The position numbers and the translations under genes are program-made. Below are positions 1 to 12,259 of a DNA stretch of 64,000 bases, in pieces. The first letter of the stretch is position 1. Each line of letters starts with the position of its first letter. Source of the DNA: Phragmites australis (Eukaryota; Streptophyta; Magnoliopsida; Poales; Poaceae); contig NC_084937.1 in NCBI RefSeq assembly GCF_958298935.1, positions 21,275,568 to 21,339,567 on the forward strand. The letters are read 5' to 3'. The notes beneath the pieces were generated by a model. It searched no databases and was not told the DNA's origin. It saw only the letters and a program-made list of their open reading frames with translations.

Positions 1-625
1 ATGCATGCATTTGGGTTTCGTTGATGGGGTGTAACATGGGAGCATGCTGAATGCATGCGTGCATGCATGCATGGGCGATCGATATATGGAGTCAATAAGC
101 AAGGGGTGTGTACTCTATAGTTTTTAGTGACGAGACACCATGCATAAAGCTTCAGTAAGTTTAGATCAAGATTCGAAACCATCTCTCGCTGGTGTAGTGG
201 AATTATGCGAGTACGACTCACTTGTCACGCTTGCTAGTGCATGCCCATGTTTCGCTCGCACGCGAGTGTTTCATTGGTAAAGCACGTCTCAAAGCTACGT
301 GAGGCATACTGGCATATGTGCAAGTATGGTGTACGCGTGTTTTGGCGGTGAAGGTGTGTAGTCTTAACGCAAGCGCTGAAAACTCGTAAGATAATTTGGT
401 AACCAGGTACTGATAATCAGCTGAGCTCTGGTGCAAGTAACAAGTGGTCCAGTCCCTATTAATATAATTAAGGGCAATGTTAAAATACAGATGCCTGTTT
501 TTTTAGTTTTTTCTGACGACGCCTGTGAGTATTGAATGGCATCTAACGGCTCACGGTTCTCTTCAATCTTCTGCCCGCATTTGACCTGGCCTCCATTCTC
601 AACCGCCGATCGACTCACAACCACG
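1..625. other. Gene-free, low-complexity flank
   Basis: The first 80 bases are rich in overlapping ATGCATGC/TGCATGCATG units. No open frame here has gene-like composition or a recognisable domain, and I see no promoter or RNA gene. The stretch ends at the left terminus of a small CACTA element. Confidence 0.5.
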
Positions 626-959
626 CATTACATGAAAAATAGACAAAGAAGACACATATAAATAACGGTTCATTACACGACCTGTCACTTATGTCGTCTC
701 AGATCGGGATTAAGTATTTACCCATCACAGATAACAAATAATAGGTGACGGATCGTAATACTACCCGTCACATATAACATGAATGACAGGTAATAACTAA
801 ACTCATCACTTATGATTTGGTTATAAGTGACAAGTCTTTCTGCACCAGTCATAAATGACTGGTCACTTATAACTTAGCAAAGGTTACACGTCACCAATGA
901 CTGTTCAGGATGTCCATAACGGGTATGACCCGTCACTCATGGCTATTTTTCACATAGTG
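626..959. mobile_element. Non-autonomous CACTA element, 334 bp
   Basis: The left end reads CATTACATGAAAAATAG and the right end, on the opposite strand, CACTATGTGAAAAATAG, so the ends form a near-perfect terminal inverted repeat. Flanks are ACG (623-625) and ATG (960-962), a 3-bp target duplication with one mismatch. The interior holds many copies of the GTGACGGGT/ACCCGTCAC plus CTTAT motif in both orientations, and its left part lines up in order with the right end of the 9.5-kb element at 52772-62280. It has no coding capacity, so it is a deletion-type derivative that would need a transposase in trans. Confidence 0.75.
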
Positions 960-2974
960 ATGCTCGCTCCCCTGCCTCCTGCTCTCTTTCATCGGTCTCC
1001 GACAACGCTCCACCCACCGGATCAGTCGCTGCGCTAACCTAACTTCATCATACCATCTCTGCTTACCCCCTGGTACTGTCCACCGGCTATCCTCCATCAC
1101 CCGCAACCAATGGCATCCCTGTCGCCTCTCTGTTCCGCCTCACACCAGCCGACTCCGCTGGACCGACCTCTCTCTCCCCTAGAGCTCTTCTAAATCCAAC
1201 TACAAAGTACCCCACCCCCAAAATCAACCCTTTCCCTAACCCCAGCAGTGTTCTTTGTCACATGATGGATGCATCTTATTTTCAGGCCCGTGAAGATTAG
1301 GAGAAGGCTGTATAATTAATCTCCCGTTCCACGTAAGCAACAGATGATTCAAGTGTGGAGGACCAGGAATATAGGCCAAAGTGGCCTGTCAAGGAGTTAA
1401 TGAAGAGATGCTCATCATTAACTGCTAATGATTAGCTTATAAGAAAGGTGACACCTCACTGTTGCCGCCACCAAAGATAGGTAACATGCATCTCTCCATC
1501 TGGAGGAAGGTTGTATGCTGTCACTCGCCAGCAAAAAAAAACTCAAGTAAATGTAACCATCCTTGAAACTGAAAGCACAACCCTTTGATTCCTTTTGCAG
1601 GGCTAAAATGCATGCATGGACCACCCCTTTCTCACGACACGCTGATTAACAATTAATCTTGATCGATCAAATCAAGCTACAGTTAAGTTGCCACTGCAAT
1701 GATTAACTTGGTCATGCAAAGCAAGCGTACGTACGATGGAAAGCTGAAAATTTGCTGGATTACTGTATAAGAAGGCCCTGGTACGAATTCCAGACCGACC
1801 AGTTCGTGAAGGAAGTATAAAAGAAGATACTACCAAATATAGGTAACATGCATCTCTCCATCTGGAGAAAGGTTGTATAGTACCTTTATTTTCATTTATT
1901 TGTCACTAGTTTTTCACTACAATAATTTTTATCTTATATTTTTTCTAGAAAAGTTTATAAATACCTAAAACTTTTAAATCATTAGATTTATCATAAAATA
2001 TACTTTATTAGTGTAGTATACTTTTAAGTTTTCGTAAATTTTTTTGTAAAAAATATATAATCAAAATTACTATAATAAAAAATAGAGACAGTACTACTAG
2101 TTGCGTACCGAGTTGTACGTTGGAGAGACGACACTGCGTCGACAGATCATGTTGCGAAATGCGTTTCACCGGCAGATGGCCGGGTTTCTCCTGTGCAAGC
2201 TCGAGCATATTCACCGCGAATCACGTAGGTCTCGGAGGGAAATGGAAGAGCGCGATTTTGCCGGCCGATGATTGGCCCAGTTGCCCAGTTGGTCCCTTGC
2301 ACACTCCAACGAGCTTACCAACTTGACCCCAACCAGACCTGCTGACTGGACTAGACACACTCACTGACACACCCCATGCAGTTGCTGCGCAAAGTCAACA
2401 CGAGCATGCATGTCAACCCTTGTCCACAGAACCGGAACGGAGCCCAACACGCAAGAGGCATGAGCAAATGGAAAATTCCCAAGAGGCATGCAACTGTACC
2501 CGGCGTCCAATCTCCATCCTCCGGCGTGGGCATTGTCCATGCATGCCAGGGAAATGCCATGCAGGTTGATCGAGCAAACAGCCCCAGAGTCTTCTCCTGG
2601 GAGCTGGCCGGTCCCCCGCTCTCCCTGACCAAATTAAGCTCGCCGATATCTGATCTGACAGCGCACTACCCGTGCGAGACCGAGATCAGCACGCATGGGC
2701 ATGCATGGCAACGACGAGGATCGAGAGAATCGCCTCCTTCTCCTCCTCCGTCGTCGTCCACTCGTCCAACGAGAGAAAACCGCACAGGCTGGCCGGCCGG
2801 CCGGCCGGCCGCGTGGCGCGGTGATTGCACGCGCGACTCGTCCTCGGATTCGCTCGGCAGAGCCCGCGTTGCAGCGCTGAACTGGTGGGGTGGGGTTGGG
2901 TTGTGTTGGGTCGGGTCGGCTCTCGGCCTCGAGGGACGTGGGAGTAGGCAGCTTGCTTCGCGTAGACGCCAGGC
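960..2974. other. Intergenic; GC-rich upstream region, no gene
   Basis: From 960 to 2100 I see no gene; 1795-1880 partly repeats 1470-1520 (the ATAGGTAACATGCATCTCTC segment occurs twice). From about 2110 the base composition becomes GC-rich and ends in a promoter-like sequence at 2975. A (GGCC)n run lies near 2790-2812. Long open frames here are by-products of GC content: they carry no domain and no consistent start. Confidence 0.4.
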
Positions 2975-3109
2975 TATAAATGGGGGTGCTGGCGGTCTGC
3001 GGCGTGGAAGCTAGCTAGCATGGCCGCGTTGGGTGGCGGTGCACGCAACGATCGAGCTGGGATCACCCCCGCTGGGGCTTTTTTTTTAAGCCTTGACACC
3101 AAGGTATAA
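2975..3109 (+). promoter_or_regulatory. Orphan TATA promoter and truncated first exon
   Basis: A consensus TATAAAT box (2975-2981) is followed 39 bases later by AGCATGGCC (ATG at 3020), a good plant start context. The frame runs 29 codons, beginning MAALGGGARNDRAG, then enters a T run and AT-rich sequence where it stops at 3109. The GC-rich coding-like part ends abruptly at about 3078, where SINE-like sequence begins. I read this as the 5' end of a host gene cut by insertion, or a first exon whose remainder is lost. The product is unknown. Confidence 0.4.
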
Positions 3110-3456
3110 GTTGTAATATTTAAAACTCACACCACATTTTACATATGCATACCCCACATACATACTAGATCTATAACATATACATACATATGTCTACTGA
3201 AGAGGATTATGAAACCTTTAACTCCATTAGCGACGGGCGCGTCGCGATCCCATTATAGTCCACAGGCGCTTGAGACCATCCGAAAGAAATCAACTCACAA
3301 AGGAAAGCCCCGGTACAACGCCATGGGCTTGAGCCCAAGTGGGTAGCCTCCACGACATAAGGAGCTACTAATCGAGCGGTTCACACCCCCGTGGGGCCTA
3401 TCTACCCTCCGACGCCCCTACGCTCCCCTTCTAATCTCCAACACCGGAGGAGTTCG
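3079..3456 (-). mobile_element. SINE-like insertion, minus strand
   Basis: Read on the minus strand the segment ends in a nine-A run (the T run at 3079-3087), as expected for a retroposed element. Near its 5' part it has GGGCTCAAGCCC, which resembles a pol III B box. I could not find a clean A box or a target duplication, so it may be a piece of a longer LINE or another retroelement. Confidence 0.3.
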
Positions 3457-3461
3457 TGTTC

Positions 3462-6400
3462 TATGACAACTTAAATTCTTAAAATCAAGAAAATTTAAAA
3501 CTTTTTCAAAGAAGATAAAAAGAGTTTTTCAAAAACTAAACTAAATTTCTAAGTATGTGTGTGTCTTTATGCATATACACATATATGAGAGTATATGTGT
3601 ATATATATGTGTGCGCGCACGCGTATTAGTGGTTTATTTGTTTGTTTGATTGTTGATTAATTGACGGTTTAAGTGAACCAATATAAGGTTTACTGAGAAG
3701 AGTATAGGTTGTACATGTATATGTACACGTATATACTAGTATTTGTGTGAGAGAATAGAAATAGAAAAGATAGGAAAATAGAAAGGTTGTCTTGGGTTGA
3801 AACCCTCCAACCCAACCAATCCAAGCCCGAGCCGGCCCTCTTTTCCCCTCTCCCTGCCTAGGCTAGAGCTAGCCCAACGCTCTCTCTCTCTCTCGGTCGC
3901 TCTCGCATGAGCGCCTAGGCCCGTGCTACCGCACCCTATTCTGTTGCCACCGAGCCGTTGACATGCAGGGCTCGCATATCATGCCCTTCTCCCACCTGAA
4001 GACGGAGTACAACTCCGAAAGAAATCGAGCATGTGTGTCGCCATGCGCAAATCCACACCTAATTCGAACGAGAAACCATCTAGAAGCTCCCCAAGTCGAG
4101 TCCATGCCATCTTCACGACATGCTACCACCTTATCCCCAACCGAATCGTGTTTAAAATGAGGAGTTTGAGTTCGGGATTGAGCTATCGCTGCCCTTTCCA
4201 AATCCAAGCAAATATAGAGATAGGGGAGCCCCTGCCTATATATATCCACCCTTACACCCTCCCTAGAGCATGTCGCACATGTTGCCTAACAAATCGGCAA
4301 GTTTCCGCTCTCGGGAAGACCTCTCCGACGAGATCCACAAGCCGCCGCCGCCCTTAGCTGCCACCAGCCCTCTACAGCCATCACCAACGACGACGTGCAC
4401 CATAGCCGAGTCCGCAGTGAGCCCCTAGTGTTGTTCTGCCGCTCACCGTTGACCGTGGTCCGCCAGAGCACATGTTCCGACGAGGTTCTAAGAGCCTTCG
4501 TCACCCCTCTTGTCGTCAGCCCGTCCTGCCGCCTCCCGGAGCCAATCGACACCCTAGGTGAGTTTGCTTCTATCCCGCAATGCTTGTCCGCCGCTCACTG
4601 TCGGCGTCGGCGAGTCGAAGCTCAAGTCCGGCGAGATTCCTGCCAAGCGTCGTCATACCAAGCCCCTTTGCCGTCGTCTCTTCCCTATCATCAGCGCCAT
4701 CTATTCTCAACCACTAGATCAAATCTAAACGGTCTGGATTAAAAGATTCCATACCCCTTCGTCAGTCAATAGCAAAGCCACATGGCTCATATAATCTCAG
4801 TCAGCTCCTAAGCCATGGCATCACACCACCTCAGCCTGCCACATCAGCTGTTTTGCTGATGTGTCATGCCATGTCTTAGAGTGCTACATGTCAAGCCCAG
4901 TCATTATTGTTTTTCTTTTTAATTGTTTTAATTATGTGATGATGTCATAATTAATGTATATTACACAATAATTAGGTTTTTAATGTAAAAATAATTCTAA
5001 TAATAATAATAAATTAGGAAATTAATTTCTAATAATTTTTGATAATATTTTATAGGTTTAATTAATTATCTTAATACTTTTATAATTCTATATATAATGT
5101 TTCATTAGTTGAATAATTCCAACAAATATATTTTTCACAATAAAAATAATTCTATATATAGGATAAAATCTGAAATAGTTTAGTAATGTTTAATAATGTT
5201 TTTGTGGTGTTGTTTAATTATTTTTAATGCTTTAATAATTAGAGTAATGCTAGTAAATTCCAGAAAAATTCTCGGAAATCATAGAGGACTTTGAAAAATA
5301 CTAGAAAATTCTAAGCAACATAATTTCATCTGTAGATAATCTTTTTAGTTCTATTTTAATCTTTAGAAAATCATAACTTGTTAACTGTAGCTGCACTTTG
5401 ACATGTTTTTTCGTCGGATTGTCCAGAAAAGAGTGATCTTATTTGTGATGTTGTTTGTTATGTGATATTTGGTTTTTTTTTATCTTGGTGTTTATATGTT
5501 GCCTTTTTTCTTATTTTCACGAGTAGACGCCAATGTTACGAAGGAGCTAGAAGGACTTGAAGAACAAGATTTCGCTGAAGAACTAACTGAGTTGAGTGAA
5601 GGCAAGTTGTGTTCTTGAGCATATTTATCTGAGTTTTATAAATATTTTATTTTACAAACATGCATGATAATAATATGTTGGGAATCCCAAGTGTTAGGTT
5701 TTACCCTAGTTTTCTCTTATCATCTTTGTCATCTTAGTCCTCAAATCTAAGGACCGATTCATGGGGTGATATTTCTGTGTTTACAGTATAAACAAGCCTG
5801 GTATGGGACGAACCTAGCTAAATAATTTGCTTACTCTCAACATATTGTAGACCAGGCAAAATAGCGGTGAATGGACGATGTCTTGGGATCCAAAAGGCGC
5901 AATAGGGGGCTTCCGTTATTGAGGTTGAATCACGCGGCAGTGAAACTTTAGCGGGTAGACATATGCTAAGGGTGCATTGTATAGGCTTTGTAGTGATCTC
6001 CTGGCCACATACCTCGGTAGTGTGCAGTGTGCCTGATCAGCACGGGTGAAATGGAGACTTAGTCATCTGTTTGTGGGTGATGAAATCATGACTTGTGGGT
6101 AATGTACAATCTCTACAGAGTTAAAACTGAATATTCAACCGTGCTTACGATCATAAGCGGCATAGAAAACCAAACATGATTATAGCTTGATGGTTTGGTC
6201 AGTAGGGTCAACTGTAGTAGTGGGAACCATAGTTGAGGTATGGGTCAGTCACGATGGTAGGAATCATGGTTGAGGTGGTTTGTCTGTAGTTCAACTTTAG
6301 CGATGGGAGCCATGGTTGAGGTGTTTGTTGTTCAACCTTGGTGGTTAGAACTTTGGTTGAGGTGGTCAGTTGGTTAGGTCAAGATGGATGGAATCTTGAG

Positions 6401-6850
6401 GTGGTTTGTTATTCACTTAATTATTATTGTTTTTAAATTATTTTACTTAAATGCTATTTTATGCAAAAGAACTATTTAGTCATATTCTTGTTAAAGTCTT
6501 CATATGCATACTATTTTTTTCACAACTTGCTGAGTACGACATGTGCTCACACTTGCTATCACTAATCACTCAGTTGGGCAAGAATGGGAAGACTTCATGG
6601 AGGATGTATTCTAGGGAGGTGTTCTTACATCGATTTATCCTGTGGAGTTATTGGTGAAGATGAAGACTATGCTTAGAATCCGCTGTAGTGTTTTGGTTTT
6701 TCGTCCTCTGGAGGTATTTTGTAAGACGATTTGACGATTAAGGTATGAATATTATAATAATTATCATCAATGAAGTCACTGTGTGTTGAGATTGATTCGT
6801 GGGCTCAGTACATAAATGAGATTGGTTTGTTTCTTGAACCGGTCTAGACA
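3462..6850 (+). mobile_element. Probable solo LTR, 3.4 kb (Gypsy-like)
   Basis: The segment starts TATGACAACTTAAATTC, which looks like a mutated TGTGACAACT.. LTR start, and ends GGTCTAGACA. Flanks are TGTTC (3457-3461) and TATTC (6851-6855), a 5-bp target duplication with one mismatch. Inside there is a TATA-like stretch (CTATATATATCC, about 4235), a long AT-rich tract (4910-5520), and no gag or pol frame. One LTR without internal domain or partner fits a solo LTR made by unequal recombination. Borders rest on the imperfect duplication, so they are moderately certain. Confidence 0.5.
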
Positions 6851-7130
6851 TATTCACAACACAGCGGCCAAGCCGTGCCATGGGAGGTTGCGCGTGCATC
6901 ACTCACGAGTCTATGGAGGAACAACAGGCGCAACAGAAGCCTAACTACATGGTGTGACTTCGTCGCTGACATACGAGGCCCACTGAGAATTAGCTCACGT
7001 GTCAATAGCCACATCATAGTGTAGTTACGTCAGAGGATCTCTTCGCAGGCGGAGCCGAGCTTTGGGCTTGTTGTCCGGGAGGCCCACGCATGTACTGCAG
7101 CCTGCGGGCACAAAGCCAGTGACATGGGTC

Positions 7131-7396
7131 GACCATGCCCAACCGTTTCCCTTCGGGGACCAAAATCCCATCGTGAAGGAATTTTTGTTCCCTTTAGCGT
7201 TCCAACAGTTCCTTTCACGGTTCCCGTCACGAAGGGATTCTCAAATTCATTCCCTCTAGGACAAGATTCTCTCTAGTTTCCTTTCGCGATTCCCCTCGAA
7301 GTGAAGTTGTTGAAGATGAGAGAAAATAAAGGGAATGAGAACGGGAAAGGGAATTGGAAAGGAAACGAAATAAAGAGAATATGGTTGGAGATGATC
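7131..7396. mobile_element. Tourist-like MITE, family copy 1
   Basis: The left end GACCATGCCCAACCGTTT and the right end, in reverse complement GATCATCTCCAACCAT, form a terminal inverted repeat; TAA follows the right end. The interior (TTCCC/GGGAA-rich, GTTCCCTTTAG, CGTGAAGGAA) matches the element at 42501-42696, so both belong to one family. No coding sequence. Confidence 0.55.
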
Positions 7397-9210
7397 TAAC
7401 CAACCAGGTGCGAAGTCTTAGGAATTGGTGCAAATTCGTTTAAACTCGCACTTAAAAGCTTTAAAAATGTGGAAATTTTTAACAGCCCTAGCCCTTGGTG
7501 AGGTTATGTTATACACCCGTGCAAAATTTTAAATTCAAATTCGATATGATTTGCAAGATATAAAAAAGACAAAATTTAGAACTTTTAAGTTTGTTTTTTT
7601 TTGAAAATTTGTCCTGCAGTGCTATTGCACCTGAAAAATTGTCTGAAATTTTTAGAACTTTTAAGTTTGTTTTTTTTGAAAATTTGCACCATTACCAATA
7701 CTTGTGGCATTTTCACCTGAGTTGCCCCGTAGCGGGTGCATTTTGGATAGTATTAGAGAGGGAGAGAGAGAGACTCGTTGACTTGAACTCGTTGGTTCTG
7801 CATTAAAGGGACATTTATATGTTTAGTATCTATAGCAATCACATAAAAAGCAGTCTCTTAGACCCCATTTGGAATGCTGAACTTTTTTCTCGATCTGTGA
7901 AAGAAAACGAACCGTTTCACGTGAAATTCCAGAGAAATTCATATAAACTTTCTGCATCTAAACAAGACTGGAAGGAATGGAACTGTTTCACGTGAAATTA
8001 CGGTGGAATCCATAACAAGCTCTGCGTCTAAACAAGACCCTAACGAATATCATCACTTTGCTTCGTCGGGGAAAACCGAGTACCGCCATGTCACGTAGAT
8101 TGCTTTCCACGGTTTAGACTTTGGAAACACACAGAGCAGCCATGACACTGTCGTTGCACCCGATCGCTAGCTGCACAATCTTCTCCCGTTCCAAGCGAAT
8201 CTTGAAGTGGCACGTCAAGCCAGCTGCAAGGGTGCAAGCTAGCAGAAAGGCGTCGTGTCTCAAACATGGCGACCTAAATCCAATCCCAGATGGATGGCGA
8301 CCTCACCTAGCACTTAACCAGTAGAAAGGCGCATAGGCCACAGATCGATGAGATACTCCTAGAGGCATGGGCGGATCCCCTCCTACATTTGGCAGTCCAT
8401 GAGCCTCCTCAGCCCCAATAATTTTTTTTACCATAGATGAGAGTAGGGATTTCAATTTCGTTCTATATTTTTTCTATTCACCAACGAAAAAGACTAAAAT
8501 TTGTAAAATTTTACTAAAGTTTTAATTATTATTCATCATTTGCCCTGGATGAGAGAGAAGGAAAAAAAGAGAGAAATAGAAGAGGAAGATAGAGGTGGAT
8601 GAGTCTTCTTACTTGCTTCTCTGTATCCGTCAGAGATGCTACCCTGAGGCCCGGCTCGAACACATCAGACACGCTAGCTTAGCTCGTTTGGGGTCGAGAC
8701 AAGCAGAAGGCAACATTGTTGGGTGGTCACTCGCTTGGACTGGCTCGACATCGAAACTGTTGGACGGACGGGAGGCTTGATCACGCCGGCCGTCTTGGCG
8801 GGGACCTCATCACCTGGCTGCGGGAATCTAGACTCGGATCGAGCCGAGTGTCACGGATGACATCCCAGCAGAATGTTGCCCCCACCCCCACACACGCGCA
8901 CTGGTCCAGCACACACAGTACATCGGCAGCTGATCATTACTGCTTTCATCCCATAGGAATCTGGAAAACTTATCACGTTCCAAACGGAGTCTAAACAGAA
9001 ATGTATATACTCGATCAGTCAGTCTCAGTTTGATCGATCCAGTGTGGAAAATAGTGTCGCGTAGCCACGACGATTAATCATCTGCAATCGATCGATGATT
9101 TCGGGTACAACGAAAGCAGAGAGTTCTGGAGCAACGTCGTTTCAGGTACTATACAGCTTGGTTATGCACAGTGAAAGCAGAGCGTACGTGATCCATCCAT
9201 GAACAAATAA
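7397..9210. other. Gene-free stretch with a 70-bp tandem duplication
   Basis: I see no gene. Two direct copies of about 70 bp (7909-7978 and 7979-8049) each carry the 12-bp palindrome TTTCACGTGAAA (7915-7926 and 7986-7997), which contains the G-box core CACGTG. They sit in a MITE-like segment bounded by GACCCCATTTGG (7861) and TCTAAACAAGACCC (about 8040). The rest is AT-rich (8410-8590), then mixed. Confidence 0.4.
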
Positions 9211-9792
9211 GGACGTGTTTGGTTGCTCGGTTGCTCCGCTCGTACAAGGTGCAGTCGCTCGTGCTCAGTCACGTATTTGGTTGCTCAGATCGGTCCTCTC
9301 GTCTGCACCCTCCCGTGCATCGAGCGAGCCTGTCTCGCCGAGCTTAGCTCGCCCGGAGCAAAAAATATTGTACATAATATATTTTTATTTAACTTTAAAT
9401 TCTATTTAGTACAAGAGTGATTGAAAATTCTAAACGTTTTTTAAGCAAACTAGAGCTCACTAGCAACCCATTTTAATTAGTTTAATCTAAAAAATATAAA
9501 TTAATATTTAATTAAAATTCTTCAAAAATTATAAAAAATTCAATAATATTTTTATCCTGTGATGTACTAATTTATAAAAATATTTTCAACCCTATATTAT
9601 TTGGTAAAAAAGTGAGTTTCTTTGTAATGCAATATATACTCATACAGGTAACCAAACATAATCTCTTCTCAGTCAGGCTGAGCACATACAGCCAACCAAA
9701 CAGACACTACTGCATTTCTCCAACCTATCTCAATTCAGACTGCATGACTCATACAAGTCAAACTAAGGGTATACCAACAACCAAACAGACAC
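9211..9792. mobile_element. Tourist/PIF-like MITE, 582 bp
   Basis: Flanked by TAA on both sides (9208-9210 and 9793-9795), the target duplication typical of PIF/Harbinger elements. The left end reads GGACGTGTTTGGTTGCTCGG and the right end in reverse complement GTGTCTGTTTGGTTGTTGG. The interior is AT-rich; 9463-9640 resembles 32417-32640, so related sequence recurs. No coding capacity. Confidence 0.6.
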
Positions 9793-12006
9793 TAAACCAC
9801 TTTACCTACCCCTCACCTCCCCACCCCGACTCCCAGCCCGAACACACACGTGTGGCGGACTTCGCAGGGGCTGTCCATGTCGACGGCCGGCTACTAAACT
9901 GTGTGTTTAGTTGTATGTTCATCCGTCCTGTATAAAGCCAGCTCGAATAGATATAGATGATAATAGATTTACCTAGTGTCGTAGGTGTGTAGAACACTAA
10001 TTAACTTTTTATTTTTCAATAGACTATTATATATAATAGTTTGTACGACATTCTCTAGTTTAAAAATAGAACACTTTAATCTTTAACAGGTCAATTTAAT
10101 ATCTGATTTGTTCTAGCAATTTAATATCTGATTTGTTCTAGATCTGTCACAGTGGGTGGGAGGTGACCGTCCGTCGCTGCGGCTGTGCGACCCACACGTG
10201 CGGTGTTGAGATTAGTGTGTATATATACACAAGCAATTACTGTCACGGTGTCACCCCGTGTGTCTACAGCTTACGTGCATGCTGCATGCACATCAACGTG
10301 TATGTACCCGAGCGTTTGGAACTTTGCGGTCCGCACGGAGCGGCGCGTCACGCCATGCGAGCCTTCTTGGGACGGGACGGGCAACCAAACCGAAGTCCGG
10401 CCCGCCGGATCACCTCGTCTCGATCGGCGCAACCGAACGAGCAACCAACTTGATGTGTGGACAGTGTGGTCTCACCTATTGCCTCGGGAAAGGGACGGTC
10501 CAACGCCTACCGGACCAGGATCAGCCTCGCCACGCGACGTGCTCTCGAGCAATGATTGCCGGCCGGCGGTCAAGCTAGAGCCCGACCTCGATGGCGGATC
10601 GATGACCCTCGCGCCTCCACCAGATTCTCGGGCTCGTGAAAGGTTTCAGCGGAGTGCGCGAGGCTGCAGCGCTGGCCGGCGTCATGCGCAATCATGCATT
10701 ACATTGCACCTACTTCAACTTGAGCCCCATGAATCTTGCGGATCCATCGTCATTTCACTTAGCATCTAATTGGTTACCGTATAAGAGTGATTCGATTCGG
10801 TAGATGACTATAATTTAGACAGAAACGTATTTAGTTATCCATATACTGTTATAGTCTAATTTGACTAATGTAAATATATATTCGTAGTCTGATCCTACGG
10901 ATACAAGCCACTTTATAGGTAGATCTATTTGTTAATGTTATAAAATCAATTACATACGAGAAACCAATTATAATCTTAATTATTACATCTGTCCATACAA
11001 CCTTAATTTCGATCAACTAAACAAAAATTTAATTCAACATGTCTAGATAAATACAAATAATCATATATTTTTATTCTTAATAAATTTGACTTCACTCAAC
11101 ATTCCTCTCCTCCGCTTACGTATACTATCAATACGAGTAAAACCTATGCGGAAAACATCTAGGCTCGGTTTACTTTTCACTCCGTTCGTTGCACCGGTGG
11201 AACAACACAACTACAGAAATGCGGGCTCGGCAAGGCGCTGCAAGTGTCAACCTCAGCTGAATCGTGCAATATTTGCACAGAATCTTTCTCGTACGCGCAA
11301 TGATGCTGCTGGGATTGAATCGAATCGTGCCGTTGCTGGTGCACCGGAGTCGAGCCCCACCGCCGCCGACACTGTACCGGCGTCAGGCCTGGCCGGTTTC
11401 CCCGGTACGGTCCTGGCCGCCGACGCCATATTGGACGGCCGACGTTGCGCGGGTGTCCAGCATGCACCGTGCGGTGCAGCCTCGCGCGCGCGCGGTCCCT
11501 GATTCCCCTCGCGTGCTCGTCTATGATTGCGCGCCGGCGCCACTCGCGGCTGAAAATCTGCTCAGGATCCAGAGGGCGGGCAGGGCCGCAGGGGCAAGCA
11601 TGCGTGATTGCACGGAGCATGACCATCCACCGGTCCGCCCACGCTCACGGATACCGACGGCCGGCAGCTCCCTTGTGCTCTCACCCTGCCCTGTTTTCAT
11701 CCCGTTCATCGACGAGAGGCGATTGGATAAGCGCGGTGACCTGGCGTGCCGTGTGACTCGTGTCCCCAAGGCAGGCTCTCCGGTGGCCGCACTCTCGCTT
11801 TACGCAGGCCATATGTTTCAGCTCCAGGATCTTGATCACAGTGCACTCTGATCTTGCTCAGGGAACACATTTTCTCGCCACGTTTTGTTTCCCTGTTGGT
11901 AGAGAAAATAATCCTGGTCCACATATTTCTCTTTAGAATACAGAACGAAACTTGCATCTAAGTAAATATAAGCAGCTGGTCGGATTAAGGCATCTGATCC
12001 TAAATA
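9793..12006. other. GC-rich intergenic region and a MITE, no gene
   Basis: Two GC-rich blocks (10163-10770 and 11190-11860) contain long overlapping open frames on both strands, but none has a recognisable domain, a convincing start or splice logic. Between them, 10780-11150 is AT-rich and shares stretches (TTACATCTG.CCATACA.., ATAAATTTGACTTCACTC) with 22270-22430, so a MITE family is present twice in the window. Confidence 0.4.
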
Positions 12007-12259
12007 CTACATCTGTTCTTAAATAAATATCATCTTAAAATATATGTAATTAAATTTTTAAAACTTTGATCATTAATATACACAAAATTATTAGGATTTA
12101 ACATATAAAAATGATAGTAATGAATTGTTTATGAAAAATACTTTAATATCATCTAATTTTTATCAATTTTTACTAAGAGTTAGTTGTCAAAAGTAATAAT
12201 CAAACGTGCTTATTGGAGACCGTGTCGATGTATAAAAGACAAGTAAAAGAGAATGGAGA
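12007..12259. mobile_element. Stowaway-like MITE
   Basis: AT-rich segment with a left end CTACATCTGTTCTTAAATA and a right end whose reverse complement begins CTCCATTCTC, both degenerate forms of the Stowaway start CTCCCTCCGT. TA lies at both sides. The inverted repeat is weak, so the assignment is tentative. Confidence 0.35.

Noticed and set aside
2376..3014. 212-codon open frame upstream of the orphan promoter
   Set aside because: Ends across the TATA box and leader; composition-driven and without a domain.
10185..10769. 194-codon plus-strand open frame in GC-rich DNA
   Set aside because: Overlapping long frames on several phases, no domain, no splice logic; high GC alone explains it.
11264..11851. 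195-codon open frame with overlapping minus-strand frames
   Set aside because: Arg/Pro/Ala-rich on all frames, typical of GC-rich non-coding DNA; no conserved motif.
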